Source: Serilophus lunatus
Taxonomy: Eukaryota > Chordata > Aves > Passeriformes > Eurylaimidae
Assembly: GCA_013399895.1 (NCBI GenBank)
Contig: VXBA01005480.1
Location: forward strand, 214,728 to 278,727
Direction: 5' to 3'
Length of the DNA stretch: 64,000 bases
Positions 1 through 12,500 of the stretch are shown here, in pieces. A program made the translations under genes and the position numbers. The number at the start of each line of letters is the position of its first letter. Within the stretch, counting starts at the first letter, position 1. The notes beneath the pieces are model-generated. The model had not been told where the DNA came from. It made no database searches and saw only the letters and a list, made by a program, of their open reading frames with translations.

Positions 1-580
1 GGGTGGGAGGGAAGGAGCCACCCCGGGTAACTTCTCTGGGTGCTGACGGGTGGTCTCGGAGCACCGGGGCTGTGACGGGCCGTGGAGCACCTCGGGCTCT
101 GACCGGGCAGCTCCGCCGTAGGGGAGGAGGCTGCGGGCGGCGGGCGATCCGCGGAGGAGCCGAGCGGCGGGGCGGGATGGACTGGGAGCTCAACCTGCTC
201 CTCTACCTGGCGCTGTTCCTCCTGCTGGTGCTGCTGCTGCTGCTCCTGCTGTGCCTGCTCCTCCGCCAGCTGCGGGGCTCGGCGGGCAGTGCCCCCGCAG
301 CGGCACCGCGCCGCCGCCGCCGCAGCGCTGGGCTGGGCTGCGAGCCGGGAGCCCGGAGCCGGGAGAGCCGCCCGGAGCCTCGGGCCGCCTCCAGGTGAGT
401 CCGCGGAGAACCGAGGCCGCCTCCGGGAAGGCACCGGGCGGGAGCGCCCCGCAGTTCCTGCCCCGCCCGCAGCCCCGCTCAGGAGCTGCCCCCGGCCGCC
501 CTCCGATCCCTCCGGAGTGGTTGCGTTTGCCTCGCGAGTCAGGGGGAATCGGAAGGTGCGCTCGTCCTGCGGCTTTTACT
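1..580 (+). promoter_or_regulatory. SMIM43: CpG island at the SMIM43 5' end
   Basis: Seen: the first roughly 580 bases are strongly G+C-rich and dense in CpG, with CCG/GGC runs such as the CGCCGCCGCCGCCGC stretch near 309. The sequence falls to AT-rich bases (TATAAAG, TTTAAATTTAG) after about 590. The small membrane-protein ORF starts inside the island at 177, so its 5' UTR and probably its core promoter lie here or just left of the window edge. No clear TATA box precedes the ATG, which fits a CpG-island promoter. The transcription start cannot be placed. Confidence 0.75.
177..398 (+). CDS. SMIM43: Small integral membrane protein 43 (NEMEP/TMEM155-like microprotein)
   Basis: Seen: an ATG in good Kozak context (GGCGGGATGG) opens a 73-residue protein. 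It has an acidic N-terminus (MDWELN), one hydrophobic segment at residues 7-29 in which 18 of 23 residues are Leu, then a basic tail with Arg30, Arg33 and a run of five Arg at 45-49. The upstream in-frame extension to position 3 is GC-rich filler, so I chose the internal ATG. Known: mammalian SMIM43 begins with nearly the same residues (WELNLLLYLALF), is about 63 residues long and is a Nodal-induced mesendoderm peptide reported to bind glucose transporters. In human it lies upstream of ANXA5 in the same orientation, as here. Inference: orthologue. The first 30 or so residues are secure. The tail after about residue 35 does not resemble the mammalian one, and the TGA stop (396-398) sits inside a splice-donor consensus (CCAG|GTGAGT, cut after 394). 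The true C-terminus may therefore be encoded by a downstream exon. Confidence 0.8.
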   Translation: MDWELNLLLYLALFLLLVLLLLLLLCLLLRQLRGSAGSAPAAAPRRRRRSAGLGCEPGARSRESRPEPRAASR

Positions 581-3500
581 CTGTAGCAAAGTATTATAAA
601 GCTCCCCTGAAGCCCCTCTTTGCTGTGTTGGCTTTACTTTGGCAGACAGACATATGAATTTGACCCCATTAGAGCACTTTTAAATTTAGTGTTTTCCAGT
701 GCGGAGGACACCTTTTAAAAGAAATTTTTGGCGGCTTCCCCCCCCCCGCCCCAACTTTAACTACATCTAACTCAGTTTTATTCCTTTTATTCTATGAGTA
801 GTTACTCCCTCATACAGCTAAAATGCTAAGTAGGCTTCACTCCCTGTAGGGGGGAACAGACCTGGCAGCATCCCCTGGCTGACCATTCCCCATCCCTGGT
901 GTCCCAGGGACCGTTTTGGCCGCAGCACAGCAGCTGCTGCTCCCCAGGCACTGCCTGGGGCTGAGGAGCCCTGGAGCTCCTTCTTGCCGACCCCTCAACC
1001 CTGTGCAGGGCATCAGAGGAGACATCAGGGGAAGCAACTCGGACACTGAGCCTTTAGAAGGTTTGTGCTTGAGGCGGACCTTTGTTTGCCCTCTCACCAC
1101 ACGGGGTTTGGTAGCTCTCTTGAACCACTGTGTCTTTCAGAGAGTGAGATGAAGCTTTGTGAGACACAGGACATTTTATTTGGGCTACTGGCTGATGCCA
1201 TCCTGCTTCACACAGCTCGGGCCACCAGGATTTGCTGTATGTAGCCAGCTGACAGGACTGTCAGGACTGTGGCTTCCACTGCCCACGGCAGCCCTTTTGT
1301 GGTTCTTGGACCCTGGGGCCACACATGGGCCATGCGGGCGGTTTTTTTTTTTTTCCAAAATCATGGAAAAATGATGAGAAAACAATACGGTGTAGGTTTC
1401 CCTGCCAGTGACCCATCAGCCTCTTATCTATACGGTTTTCTTGTTCTTTCTCTGTAAAAATGGTGGGAATGACTTTGGCCTCACATCAGTGATTAGACAG
1501 AAGGTGACTAATGGTTTTGCTCAGTTAAAATAAATAGCCATAGAATTGTAAAGCATATTCTGCATGAGCACAAAGGGATTACCTTCATAACCAGCTGACT
1601 TTGCAGATAAGTAGCCCTGAAGTGCTTAAAATCTTGTGAATGGTGGGGGCCTTTTAATAACTTGATTTGCAGAAGTACTTCATGCTTCTTATATTGAATG
1701 GAGCGGGGAGAAGCTGATTTGTGTAATGACTCTTTACAAGCGTGACTGGCAGGGCACTGGCTGAGTTACCTTCCTCGGGAAAATGGAAATTAAGACATGT
1801 TTTTTCTCTGACATACAGGCATTTCACACCAACAGTGCCAGAGAAAATCCAGGGGGAGCTACTCGATGAAATATTTGGAAATAAGAGCATCATAATCTCT
1901 GTGATTGGTCTTGTTGTGGTACTACCGCTGCATGTCAAATATACTAACTTCACAAATACCTGCAGTGTAGGAATACATACCCCGAACTTCCAGGATAACA
2001 TCTCCTTTTAAGTAAGCTCCGTCTTTCAATGCTGTCACCTGCAGTGTAATTTATAAGTTCAGCACTAAGGTGTTGGAACACCTGCTAGGACACCTCATTA
2101 TTAGGCCATTGTTGGCAAGCTGAGGGAATCCAGATGAGAGCCCCAGATTCCTCTGGGGAACTCAGAAGGAAAGAATAAACCTGTTAAGTATGTATGCTTT
2201 TGTTAGCTGGCAGCTGTAGGGTAATGCAATCATCTGCAAATACTTGAAAGATATAAACTCCAAGGAAGAAGATGGTTTATTTGGCGTAATCTGGAACTAG
2301 GCATAACATCACAGGGTACACATAAGGACTAGTAAAACTAAAATTAGCAGGAGCAAGTACTTGACAACAAGGTGTGTTAAGTCAAGAAACGCTCTCCCAA
2401 GGAAGAGACGCAAGGCTCAATGTTTGTTGAAAATTAGACAGTGAACAAAAGGGAATAATGCTGTGCTTTTATGAAAAGGTACTAAATATGTAGCCACCTC
2501 TTTTCCCATCTCTAGATTAAAACACACAAAGGCTCGGTGGACCAAAATAGTCTCCAGTGAGGCCTAATAAAGGATGCCAGAAAAGTCCTCATTTGGGCAT
2601 TTGCAAATGCTCTAAAACAAATGCAGCAACGTTTTCATTTTCTCTGATGGTTACTCTGGTGTATTTTCTCAGTGACAGGGAGTGTAGCTCCATTCCCAGC
2701 CACAGCTGTGCCAGACTTGCTCAGTACTTTTAATTTCTTGGCATTCCCAAGAAACTCTTTACTGTTTCACCTCCCTTCAAGTGTTGTTACATCTCTCAAA
2801 TCTTACTTTGAAAATCCTCTCTATGGAGGGCTGTCAAAGCTCTGAGAGTCATTTCAGATCTCTTTTGAGGTGCCTTGGAGGGACTTCAGCAAAGGAGTTT
2901 TGTGTTCAGGTGTGCAGCCACCTCTGAGCTGACAAAGCTTTCGGTACAGAATATGATGGTCCCTCTGATTTGGGCTTGCAGAAGATTTTTTTTTTTTTTT
3001 AGCTAGTAAATTGGTAGTTTAGCTCCCCACGTGGTAATGACTGCAAGTTTTCGGAAATGGGGAAAATATTACGTGGTGTAGTTGCAAAAATTGAAGTATG
3101 ATTCAGATCTATGAGAGACCTGTAATTATGGGAGGACTGTTTATGGAAAGCCTCACAAATCAGAATGTTACATGTTTTCAGTGGGACTTTTAGTGAAATT
3201 CAGCAGCATATAATTCAGGTGACTTTTCTCAGAAAGTGCATGGACTTCATGTTGGTTCCAGAGAAATAAACATCTTCATGTTTAACAGATCATGTCAATA
3301 GCAATGGCATTTAAATGATATCCCACTTTTTCTGGATCACTTTTTTAATAATCAAGGATAAAATGTACATCCTCAATCTGCTTAGCTTATTATTTTTGTC
3401 TTTACAGGTGTTTTTTAGAATTTAATTTTGTACTTTTTCTAAATCTGTTCTTGACAGAGACAGCACTCTGCAAAGAGGGTTAAAAGACAAGTCCCTTCTT

Positions 3501-3699
3501 GCTGGAGATTGCAGATGAGGGAGAAAAACAAATTAATTTTCATTCCAGCCTTTGTAGACAAGGCTGTATTTCATCTCTGTGTCAGTAAATGGCCTTTCTG
3601 CTCTTGCAGAAAAATTCAATATAGCGTTTTAAATGCTGAATTAGCTCCGAGTCTGCTGCCATCACCAAGGGCTCCTCACACCTATTTAACACGTGAGAC

Positions 3700-4183
3700 T
3701 TGCTGAGTGCTAACGTGCACCTCCTGCTGAGCACTAAAGCTCACTTTCCTTGCTGTGAATATTACTGTCCTTAGGGTTTTATTTTCCAGAGCAGTGAATA
3801 AAATACCTCCTAGCACAGCCGTGAGGCCACCACAAGCTTGGTGTTTTCCTAAAGCTTTAGCAGAGTCCGTGGGCTGCACTGTGGCTGTTTGTGCGCGGCT
3901 TATTAAAATTCATGCTTTCCAGAGGCCACTCTCTGTCTTAACGAATGGTAATGAAGCTTTCGGAAGTGTCTGTTCTTTCGCAAAAGATCATCTATCTTTC
4001 GTAAAACAGGTTTTGCTGGAGCCTCGATTGATTGCTGAAGACAACTTTAACTATTTTACCTGGCAGGAAAGGGTCACTGGAGTATACTTTTCCTCTTTTG
4101 TTTTCTTTTCCTTTGAGGTGATTGATGCACTCAGAGCAGTCCTTTCTATTCGAGGGGAATGCCATGGAACATCAGACGTGTGA
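3700..4183 (+). other. CpG-retaining patch with an unassigned 142-codon open frame
   Basis: Seen: within AT-rich non-coding DNA this stretch keeps many CpGs (GTCCGTG, TGCGCGGC, TAACGAA, TTTCGGAA, TTTCGCAA, TTTCGTAA, CCTCGATT). It also holds an open frame at 3755-4183 with no recognisable domain, no signal peptide and a mixed composition. Most methylated vertebrate DNA loses CpG, so retention suggests constraint or an unmethylated regulatory element. The open frame may be chance. I do not call it a gene. Confidence 0.3.
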
Positions 4184-6339
4184 CGAAAACTCGATATTCC
4201 AGGGCTGAAATGGATAAAAGCCTCCCAAAATCTGACTCAGGTCTTCAAACCATGGCAGTGCCGCTGGCTTGCTCACTCTTTGGGATAGCGTTGGGCTTCC
4301 TGGAATTTCGATGGCCATGTGGGAAGTGAGGGGTGGGCAGGAGAGGGAGCAGAACAACCTACAGGTGTGGGGAGTTGGTTTGTTTGCTTGCAGGTGAGGG
4401 TGAAAACAGAGAGGTTAAGAGGAGGGGACAGAGACCTGTCTGGGTTCCCTGGAGAGAGGGGAGGACTGGAGAGTGATGTCCCAGGTTTTGCCAGCTGACC
4501 TGAGCTGTAGCGATGCCCTCTGGAGCGTCTTGGTGGGTATCTGTCAGGAGAAGCAGGTGGGGATTTGGGGAAGATGGAGGGGCCCAGGGCAGAGACCCAG
4601 GAAGGGCACGTTGATATGTTTTGCTGTACTTGGTTTCCATTGTATAGGGAAGAGCAAAGGCTCTGTATGGGGAAATGCTTCTACGGAGGGATGGGAAAGG
4701 TGTTTGTGGGGCTTTTTTTGTGTTCTTCAGTCAAATATTTTCCAGGACAGCACTGGGATTTTACAAAGCAGAAGACGTCTCATGTTTTGTCATACTTGGA
4801 CAGGAGAGAGGGACAGGAGATTTGCTGCCTTCATCTTCACCTCTGGACTTCCAAAGACGGTTTGGTAACCGTGTGCCAGGAATGAAAGGGAGGCCCTTGT
4901 TACCTCCATGTAGCAAGGAGAACCCAAACCACCACATGTGGAGCCACAGAGGGATCTCTTAACACAATCCCCAGCGCTTCTATAGGAGTTTCAGTGTCTG
5001 TACAAAGGTTTTTCTGTCTGTCTGTGGCGTAGCTTGGCACCCTGTTGCCTGAGGAAGGTGTATCTTGTCTTGGGGAGAGGCGTCCTCTTTTACTTTGAAA
5101 CTGGGGGAGGAAGACAATGTATCTTTCTAGTGTTTTCATAAGACCCTATGAAATGAGTTCTTCAAGAGGAACATGGTAATTCATCAGGAGTTGAAGTGCA
5201 GTAAACCACTTGGTTAAAATGCACAGTTTGGTGGAATTAGAAGCCTTTAACTTTTGCAATTCTGATTTACTCAAGTCTGTTGTGTCAGTTGCTCTGATTC
5301 AGGAATGAAATCGCTGGAGACTCATCAACTGTCAGAAGATTATGGATGTTTAGCAGAGAAATTACAGATCTGCAATGGGTTACTGTGTAACTCCAAGTAC
5401 AGAGGGAAAGATGATTTATTGCTGCTCTACAACCGTTCTGCGTCCAGGTAACTCATTCAAGCTCAGCTGAATTCAGTCACTTTCTACATGGCTCACAAAG
5501 CTGGGAGGGAAATGTGCTGCATCTGCTGTCTGTGCACTGCTATCCTCTCCTGGCTGCTGTGTTTGGCAAAACCCTGTTACCCTAATTCTTCAACTCTTCA
5601 TCTTTTAAAATAAATGCATAATCCTGGAATGGTGCATGTTAATTTAGTAGAAAAATAATATTAGAAATATTAAGTTAAAGATAAGGTTGCTTTGTTTTTT
5701 AAAAATCTGGTATCTCCACTTTTATCTGTGCTTTGAGCATAGTCAAGGCATGGCTGGATTTCTCATTCACCATTTGAAAGCTGTTTGCTTGATATCTCTT
5801 ATAAATATCAGGTTTTTAAGAAGTGTTTGCTTGACCAAAATCTGCATTGACTGTACAGGCAGTTCACTGTTGTGAAAATCTTTCCTTTTTCAGCTTTGCT
5901 TGGAGGAGAGTTATTTGAGTACTACAAAGTACTGAAACTATTCAGTGCTAGTACAAAGGGAGAAATGAAAGGCTTCTATGAATTGTGGTGGTTTTGGTTG
6001 CAGTCTCCACGGAAGGAACATGTCAGATCTGCAGGCTTTCTATTTTCTCCTTATTTGTTTATCACTACTATAGGATTGGCTACTCTACAGTTCCTTGGGC
6101 ATGGAATCTATTTCTTCAGTATATAACACATAACCCAAACTTGAATGCAAAGTCTTAATAAGGGTCGATGAAAAACAAAATCAAAAAACCCCCAGGAGCT
6201 GTTTTTCCCTCCCTTGTATTGATTCTATTGCATCTGTACTGGATTAATTTCCATAAAATTTTCAATGAAATTTTATTGTGTATCAGGATTTTCAAGGATG
6301 CCTCTGTGCAGTTACTGTCGTTCCTTTAATTAATATTAA

Positions 6340-6500
6340 TGGAGTGTTTGTGGAAACGCCTCTCCCCTGGCCGCAGTTCCCGTGCAGTGCCACAAGATGT
6401 CCCGTTTTCCGTAAAGTTCGTCCTGCTTTCAAAATCCCCCGTACGATTTCGTGTTTGAAATATGGGAAGGGATTTCAGCAAATTACATTATTCATGTTTT
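6340..6500. other. CpG-retaining patch, candidate regulatory element
   Basis: Seen: about ten CpGs in roughly 150 bases of only moderate G+C (AACGCC, GGCCGC, TCCCGT, TCCCGTT, TTCCGTAA, GTTCGTCC, CCCGTACG, TTTCGTG, CTCGAC). The flanks carry few or none. This is the pattern of a hypomethylated or conserved element such as an enhancer, 6 kb downstream of the SMIM43 start. It contains no recognised coding sequence. Function is inference only. Confidence 0.3.
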
Positions 6501-9500
6501 CACTTCCCCTCGACTATTACCAAAGCTATTTAAAAAAAAAATAATTTTGCTACTAAGAGTGGTTTAGCAGGGTTTAACTAAAATTCCTGCAGTGACTGAG
6601 GCTGGGAATCTGACAAAATCCTTCTCTCACTGTATTCGGCAGCATAACTTGTGATGAGTTGGTATTGAACTGCTGGATAGCAGTGCTGCTGTACAGAGAT
6701 GCACATCCTTAAGAAATCCTTGTACAAAACCCAGCAGCTCTGACCCTCAGAGCCATGATTTGGGGCAGGAGGAGCATTGTTTGCCTGTGCAGATGGAGGC
6801 TGGGGTTGCTATGAAGTCTCTATGTTTCCTGGTTTCCCCCTGAGCTGCAGGCACAGCAGCTGGGACTCGTTTCTGGGAGCCTCTTCTTGCAGCAGCTCGG
6901 CCAGGTGAACATTCATAGCCCTGGAAGGGAAGTCCTGATTAGCCATAAATATTTATTTATTTTGGCTGAGGGCAGGAAAGGTAATTTAAGTCTGCAGCTG
7001 TCTCCAGCAAATAGTAGAACACGGGGAAGCAAATAAGTGAGCTATTGAAAGAGTGGAATGCATCTGCTCCTGTTTGGTAGCTGGGCTGCAGAGTTTCAAG
7101 GTCGTGGTTTGTCAGCTGCCATTGCACAGTTGTGAATGCACCACCTTTTCCTGCTGATCCTGCCACTGGGTGCCTGAGGGTTTGAAAAGAGTGTTGCAAG
7201 GATCAGGCAGGAATTTCTCCCCTTTTCCTCCCTCTCTCCAGCCCAGAGCTGGGAGGTGTGCAGCTACAGGGGAGCAAGAATTGCCCAGTCTAGAAAAGCT
7301 GTGTCAAAAGTGTAGTGCTCTCTAATCTCAGTTTCACTGATCTGCTGCTACATATGCAGGCAAATATCCAAGGGGATAGTGAGGTCTGGAAATTTCTCTT
7401 TTCTCCTGCTGGGAAGATGATTTGACTGGCTCAGTTATGCCATCCCATTCCTTCTTAGCTCCACATTTGTATTTGAGTGTTGGCTTTCTTGAGCAATGGT
7501 CTCCAGACCGGGAATGTAATAGTAATTTTATTTTTGGGGGGGTTGATTACCTGGGATATAGTCAAGCAAACAGTGTTGCAGGCAATCCATGAGAAGTCAT
7601 TCAATCCACTGGCTGGAAATAGATACGACCAAATGAGGAGCTGAAGATACACAAGGAGGAGGCAGGGAATGACATTTCACATCAGGTAGTCTGTGGTTCC
7701 TTGTGCAAATGTGCTTATCCTGTTGCATCTGAATGCCAAAAACCTTTCTGGCTTTTGGGCTGGTAATGAATCAGTGCAAGTGACAGGGTTTACATGCACA
7801 CTGCAAAAATTCCACCCTATACCTTGGGATTTAGTGCTTAGTATTAGTTCCTGTGCAAAGATTCACATCAAGGCACTTTTATGAAGAAAAAAATAATTGT
7901 TTTACCCACATGACTCCTGGAAAAGGAGACTTGGGGTTTCATAGTAGCCTAATAGTGGCAAACAGCTAGAAATATTCTGTCATACCACCAGCTCTTATAA
8001 AATATGATGAGGGTGAGAAATTTAAATTATTTGTAGCATTCTATTTTTTGAAGAGTAGGGCCAGCAATCCATGGAAAAAAAAATGCTGTTGTACCTGGCA
8101 ATGAACAAGGGGGGAGCAGCAGAATGCTAACAAATGCTGCTTAAAACTGTCTTTGCATATTTTCTTTTGTTGAGGTTTGGGGTTTAGACTGTGGCAGATC
8201 TTTCAACCTCATATGACAGAGAGCAAGGGGTTTATTGAATTTTTCCCTGTTCATGACTATGCCCAAAGTCTCATGTTTGCTTGGCTTTGTCCACGCAGGA
8301 ACCTTTGAGTGGCTTGCTCACCTTCTAAAATTTCAAAATTAAATAAAGAAATGGAACAATTTTAATTTAGAGTGTCTGTGTCTGGGTGTGCACTGGCAAT
8401 GACTTGTCAGGAGCAATTAAAACACATTTCATTTATGTGCTGGCAGTTTACGTAGATTTGTTGTAGTCCAGGTATCAAAATGTAGAAACCAGAAAAGGGG
8501 TTTTAGAGGTCTTGTGCTCAATGCTAAAAGTGTTTCTTGTGTTTGCAGGAGCACTAAGCATTCTGTGTTGGGGAATATGTGGGAAGTTATGGACAGAAAG
8601 AGTGGAATTAATTTTCAGACAAATCATTAAAGCTCTGTAAGACATTAGTGCTTCAAGATAAAACTGTTGGGTTCTCTGGATGGTGGTGTGGGATCACAGA
8701 GTCTGCAGTCAGAGCACTCTGTTATTTGGGGCTTTGCTGAATTAGTCACTTGGAAAATTGAGATCAACATGTTTCAGAAACTTAATGAAAGGTTGAAGGG
8801 AAAAGAAGTCCATGGAGGCTTTGGTTATTTCCTTGCAATCAAACTCAAATTTTGTGGGCCTGATTCTGCTCTTACTTACAGGAATCAAGGCTTGTGCTTT
8901 TTCAGTGAAGAGCACCCATGCAGAATGCAGAGCGTGGAGGTGCTTCTTACCCTGGCACCTTCAGAATAATTTATGGAGTCTTTTCTTCATCAGTCAATAC
9001 GTAAAACAAGGAGACAGTTTTCAGTGACACTGGGGGCCTTCAGCAAAGAGAGAAAGAACAAAAGCAGTGCAAAGTCAGTAGCTTGTGACTTGAAACCTGG
9101 GCTCAGTTACCAGTGATGGGCAGTGACCTTGGGGAAGCCGCTGAGCCTCGGCTTACCTGGATTCTCCACGGGAAAATTGAAACAATGGTGTTCCTGTATC
9201 TCCAGACTCTCGCAGGGGTGCTAATGGGAGGCCTCTTGATGAGAAAAGGGGTCTTGTTACACGACCTCACTTAGAAGTATTTTAGGGAACAATAAATGCC
9301 AAGCCCACGCTTGTTTGGTGACATTATGCCACTTCATTTCAGCTGAACTTCTTATTTCTCTTCTCCACAGAGAGGGAGACAACCACGCCTGGATGTTTTT
9401 TTCTTCCCCTCAGATCTTTCTGAATTTTCATTAAGCTGACAGGACTCAATTATTTTTGTCTCCACTCTTCTTCCCTAAGCAGAACTAATGGCCTAATGGT

Positions 9501-12500
9501 TAAGGGCAATATCTTTCTGAGTTTGCATTTGTTACATTGGGTAATTACTTAGTGCTACCCCAAAGGTTTGCAGTGGCTCTTAAATTGTTCATCTGGCTAA
9601 AGTGATTTGTCTTTGCTTGAACTGGGATTATTGCATCAGTGACATCTTTGTGATGTGTCTTACTCTAAAGACAATTTCAAAGAAACCTGCACCTCGTCTG
9701 GCTAAATGGAAATAACATAGTTTTCCAGTAAGACGAATTCAGCTGCCTGATGCTGTAACTGGATAAATGCTCTTACCTCCTACTGACCTTTTCACATTGT
9801 ACTGGTGTCCCAAGTGAAATCAGGAATCTGGCAGAGAGCTGCTCTATAATGGGTTATGGATTAGGAGTAATGAATCACTTACAGGAAGTTGTCTTTGCTG
9901 GAATAGAAACAAATTTTTAGTCTCCAAAGCAATGCTCAAAGTGATCTAAAACAACCCCAGACAACAAAATCATCTACTTTGTACTCTTGGCCTGTCATTT
10001 AGCAACCCCTGATGTCAGAACCTGCAGCATGGAAAAAATTTTATAAACTCTGTGTCAGTGTTAAAATCTTTTTACCCTGCCTGTAAATCAGCAAAATCCC
10101 TCTTCTTTTGTCTCTCATTTTAACTGTGCTTAGTGTTGTACCTTCCACCCAACGTGCTTGAGTGCAGCACAAAGGTCCTTCCTTATGTGTTGAACTGTTT
10201 GCTGTCCTCGAGTAGGAGCAGAGGGAAGGAAGGCACTGGGAAATTGCCATCTACTGGCACCAGGCTGGAACAAAACTCCTTTCTTCTGTGTCAGTGTTAA
10301 TCAAAGCATGAACTTGAAATTGCTCTATTTTTCCTTCCCTCACCTTTTGTGACTTGTGGCTCATCAAGCAGTTTTGACTGTGGAAAAGCATTTAAGATTG
10401 ATCTTCAGTTATAATTCCATATTCCATATAATTCCATGCTCTGTGACATTTCCTGAGCCTGAAAGTCTTCCTTGGTAAGCCTATTGCACTTCAGTGCCTC
10501 TACAATAAAATTTTACAATACTTTGCAATAGGATTTTTAAAAGAAAAGATATTTAAAGTAGGACACTAGCAGGCCTTGGCCTTTCTGTATCATGTGAGAA
10601 GTGCTCTAATGTGATTCCTGTGCTCCAACTCTATCAGATAAATAGAAGGACCTTTCCATTCTCAGCAGCTGTTGGATACATAGTAGGGCAAACCTGCTTT
10701 TAATATGAACCTTGCTCTTTTATTCTCTTCTGTGATGCATTCAAAAGTAGCTGTGTAGGGTCATATAATAGCTCAGAAATGGTATAGGTAGTAAAATGAT
10801 GTATGGTGTTTGTGGGCGGGAGATGAGGACACCCACTGTCTTGATAGAGCAAACCATCCATCTTTCTATTTATTTAAGTAATTGGTCTTTCTGTGGTCTA
10901 GCAGCCTGCTGTTGACAGAGGGCATGCTTTTGAAATGAACTGCTTTTGTTCCAGCTTTTCATCCCCTGAGAGTTGTGCCTTGTTTCTGGAAAAACACACA
11001 GGTGTGTTTTAGTGCAACAACCAGACTTGGAAAACATTTTTCAGCCCCTCATTAGAAACTTCATTAATTATTTCACATATCTGGCGAGCCCTGTGCAGTT
11101 ACAACTGTAAGGACTCTTGTTAGGTAACTGTTGCATGATGGGCAATTTTGGACCCCATTCTGTGGTCACTACTGAAGGAAAACTCACTTGTTCATTTAAT
11201 TTAAACAAATATGCCTAGACCTGCCTGCATATCTGAATTTCATGCAGGAGGGGGGAGGTTCACTGAGGTCGTGCTGCTTTGGGTGGCACATGCACACTGT
11301 TTCTGTCCTCTGTAACAAGCAATCCTGCCACAGGCTCTTGAACTCAGGCCAAGGGATGCAGATTATTTGGAGGTTTGGAATTTTTGGCTTCTCAGCTTTC
11401 TGGCTGCTGAACACTTCCTGGTTCCTTGATCCAGGCTCATTCAGCCTCAATGTGATATTTCAGCATTTCCTCTCCCTTTGGAAATGTGACTTTGGGACCA
11501 ACCCCAGAACTTCACTGTGTATGGAAAGAAGTTTGTCTTAAGGTGACTTTGGAACTGACAGGGCCCTGCTTGCAAAGTCACAGCGTGTGCCAGAGTTAAA
11601 TACATCATGAGGGCACTGCCACTCTGTTTCTCATATTTTATTGCTATTTATCCTTTCAGGTGTTTGCAGTGCTGTGTTACAGAAGAATTGGAAGTGCACT
11701 GTGCCAGCAGCAGCCCTGGGAAGCAGACTGTTCCATCCTGGTATGATTTTAGTAGTGTTTGAAGATGCCAAGGGCAGGGAGGGGCTTGGAAGGTGGATAG
11801 ACCTTCACATAATGTGGTTGCTTTCCTTGTGTGAAAATTTGTCCTCCCCTCCTCTCCCCCTGTTTAACCTTTTCCTACTATTGCAATTCATCTTGGATTG
11901 TGCATTTTAGACCCCTTCCAGAGCAGGAAAATATGTTCTCACATCCAAAATTCTTTTCCTTGTCCTTCACCCATTAGAAATCCAGAGGTTACCTTCCACT
12001 GACTGAACATTGCCTCGTGTTTGGCTGTAAGACTGCACAGAGATTAAAATAATGAGCTCTTGTATGTAAGATGGTCCAAGGCAAAACAGTGGAAGACCAT
12101 TTCAAATACCTTGAATTGAAGTAAACTTCTGCCGCTGGAAGCGGGAAGCAAGGTGTACACAGAGACATTTATTGCAGAGCAAAAGGCATGTGCTGATTTG
12201 ATTCTAAATCCATAACTCCCAACCCAAAGTTTAAAGTGAAAGATGGAATTAAATGCATTTGTTTGATCATTTCCTTAAACCTAAAAGTTGCTAGAAAGTA
12301 GTAAGGATACTAAATAAGGCACAGGAAACCAAAATTCTATAATCCAGAAAAATCCCTCCTCCTAAATCAGAAGATCTGGGAAGAGATGCTGAGAAAACTA
12401 GCTTTTCTTCCTTTCCTCTTGATGTGCTGTTATACACATGACATACTTGCAACACTTGGATTGGGATGGGAGAAATTGTGTGTCACAGTGCCTGGTTTAA

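Noticed and set aside
251..657. Open frames of 111 and 122 codons overlapping the SMIM43 reading frame
   Set aside because: They lie in the CpG island in other phases, are Pro/Arg/Ala-rich as expected of translated GC-rich DNA, and show no domain.
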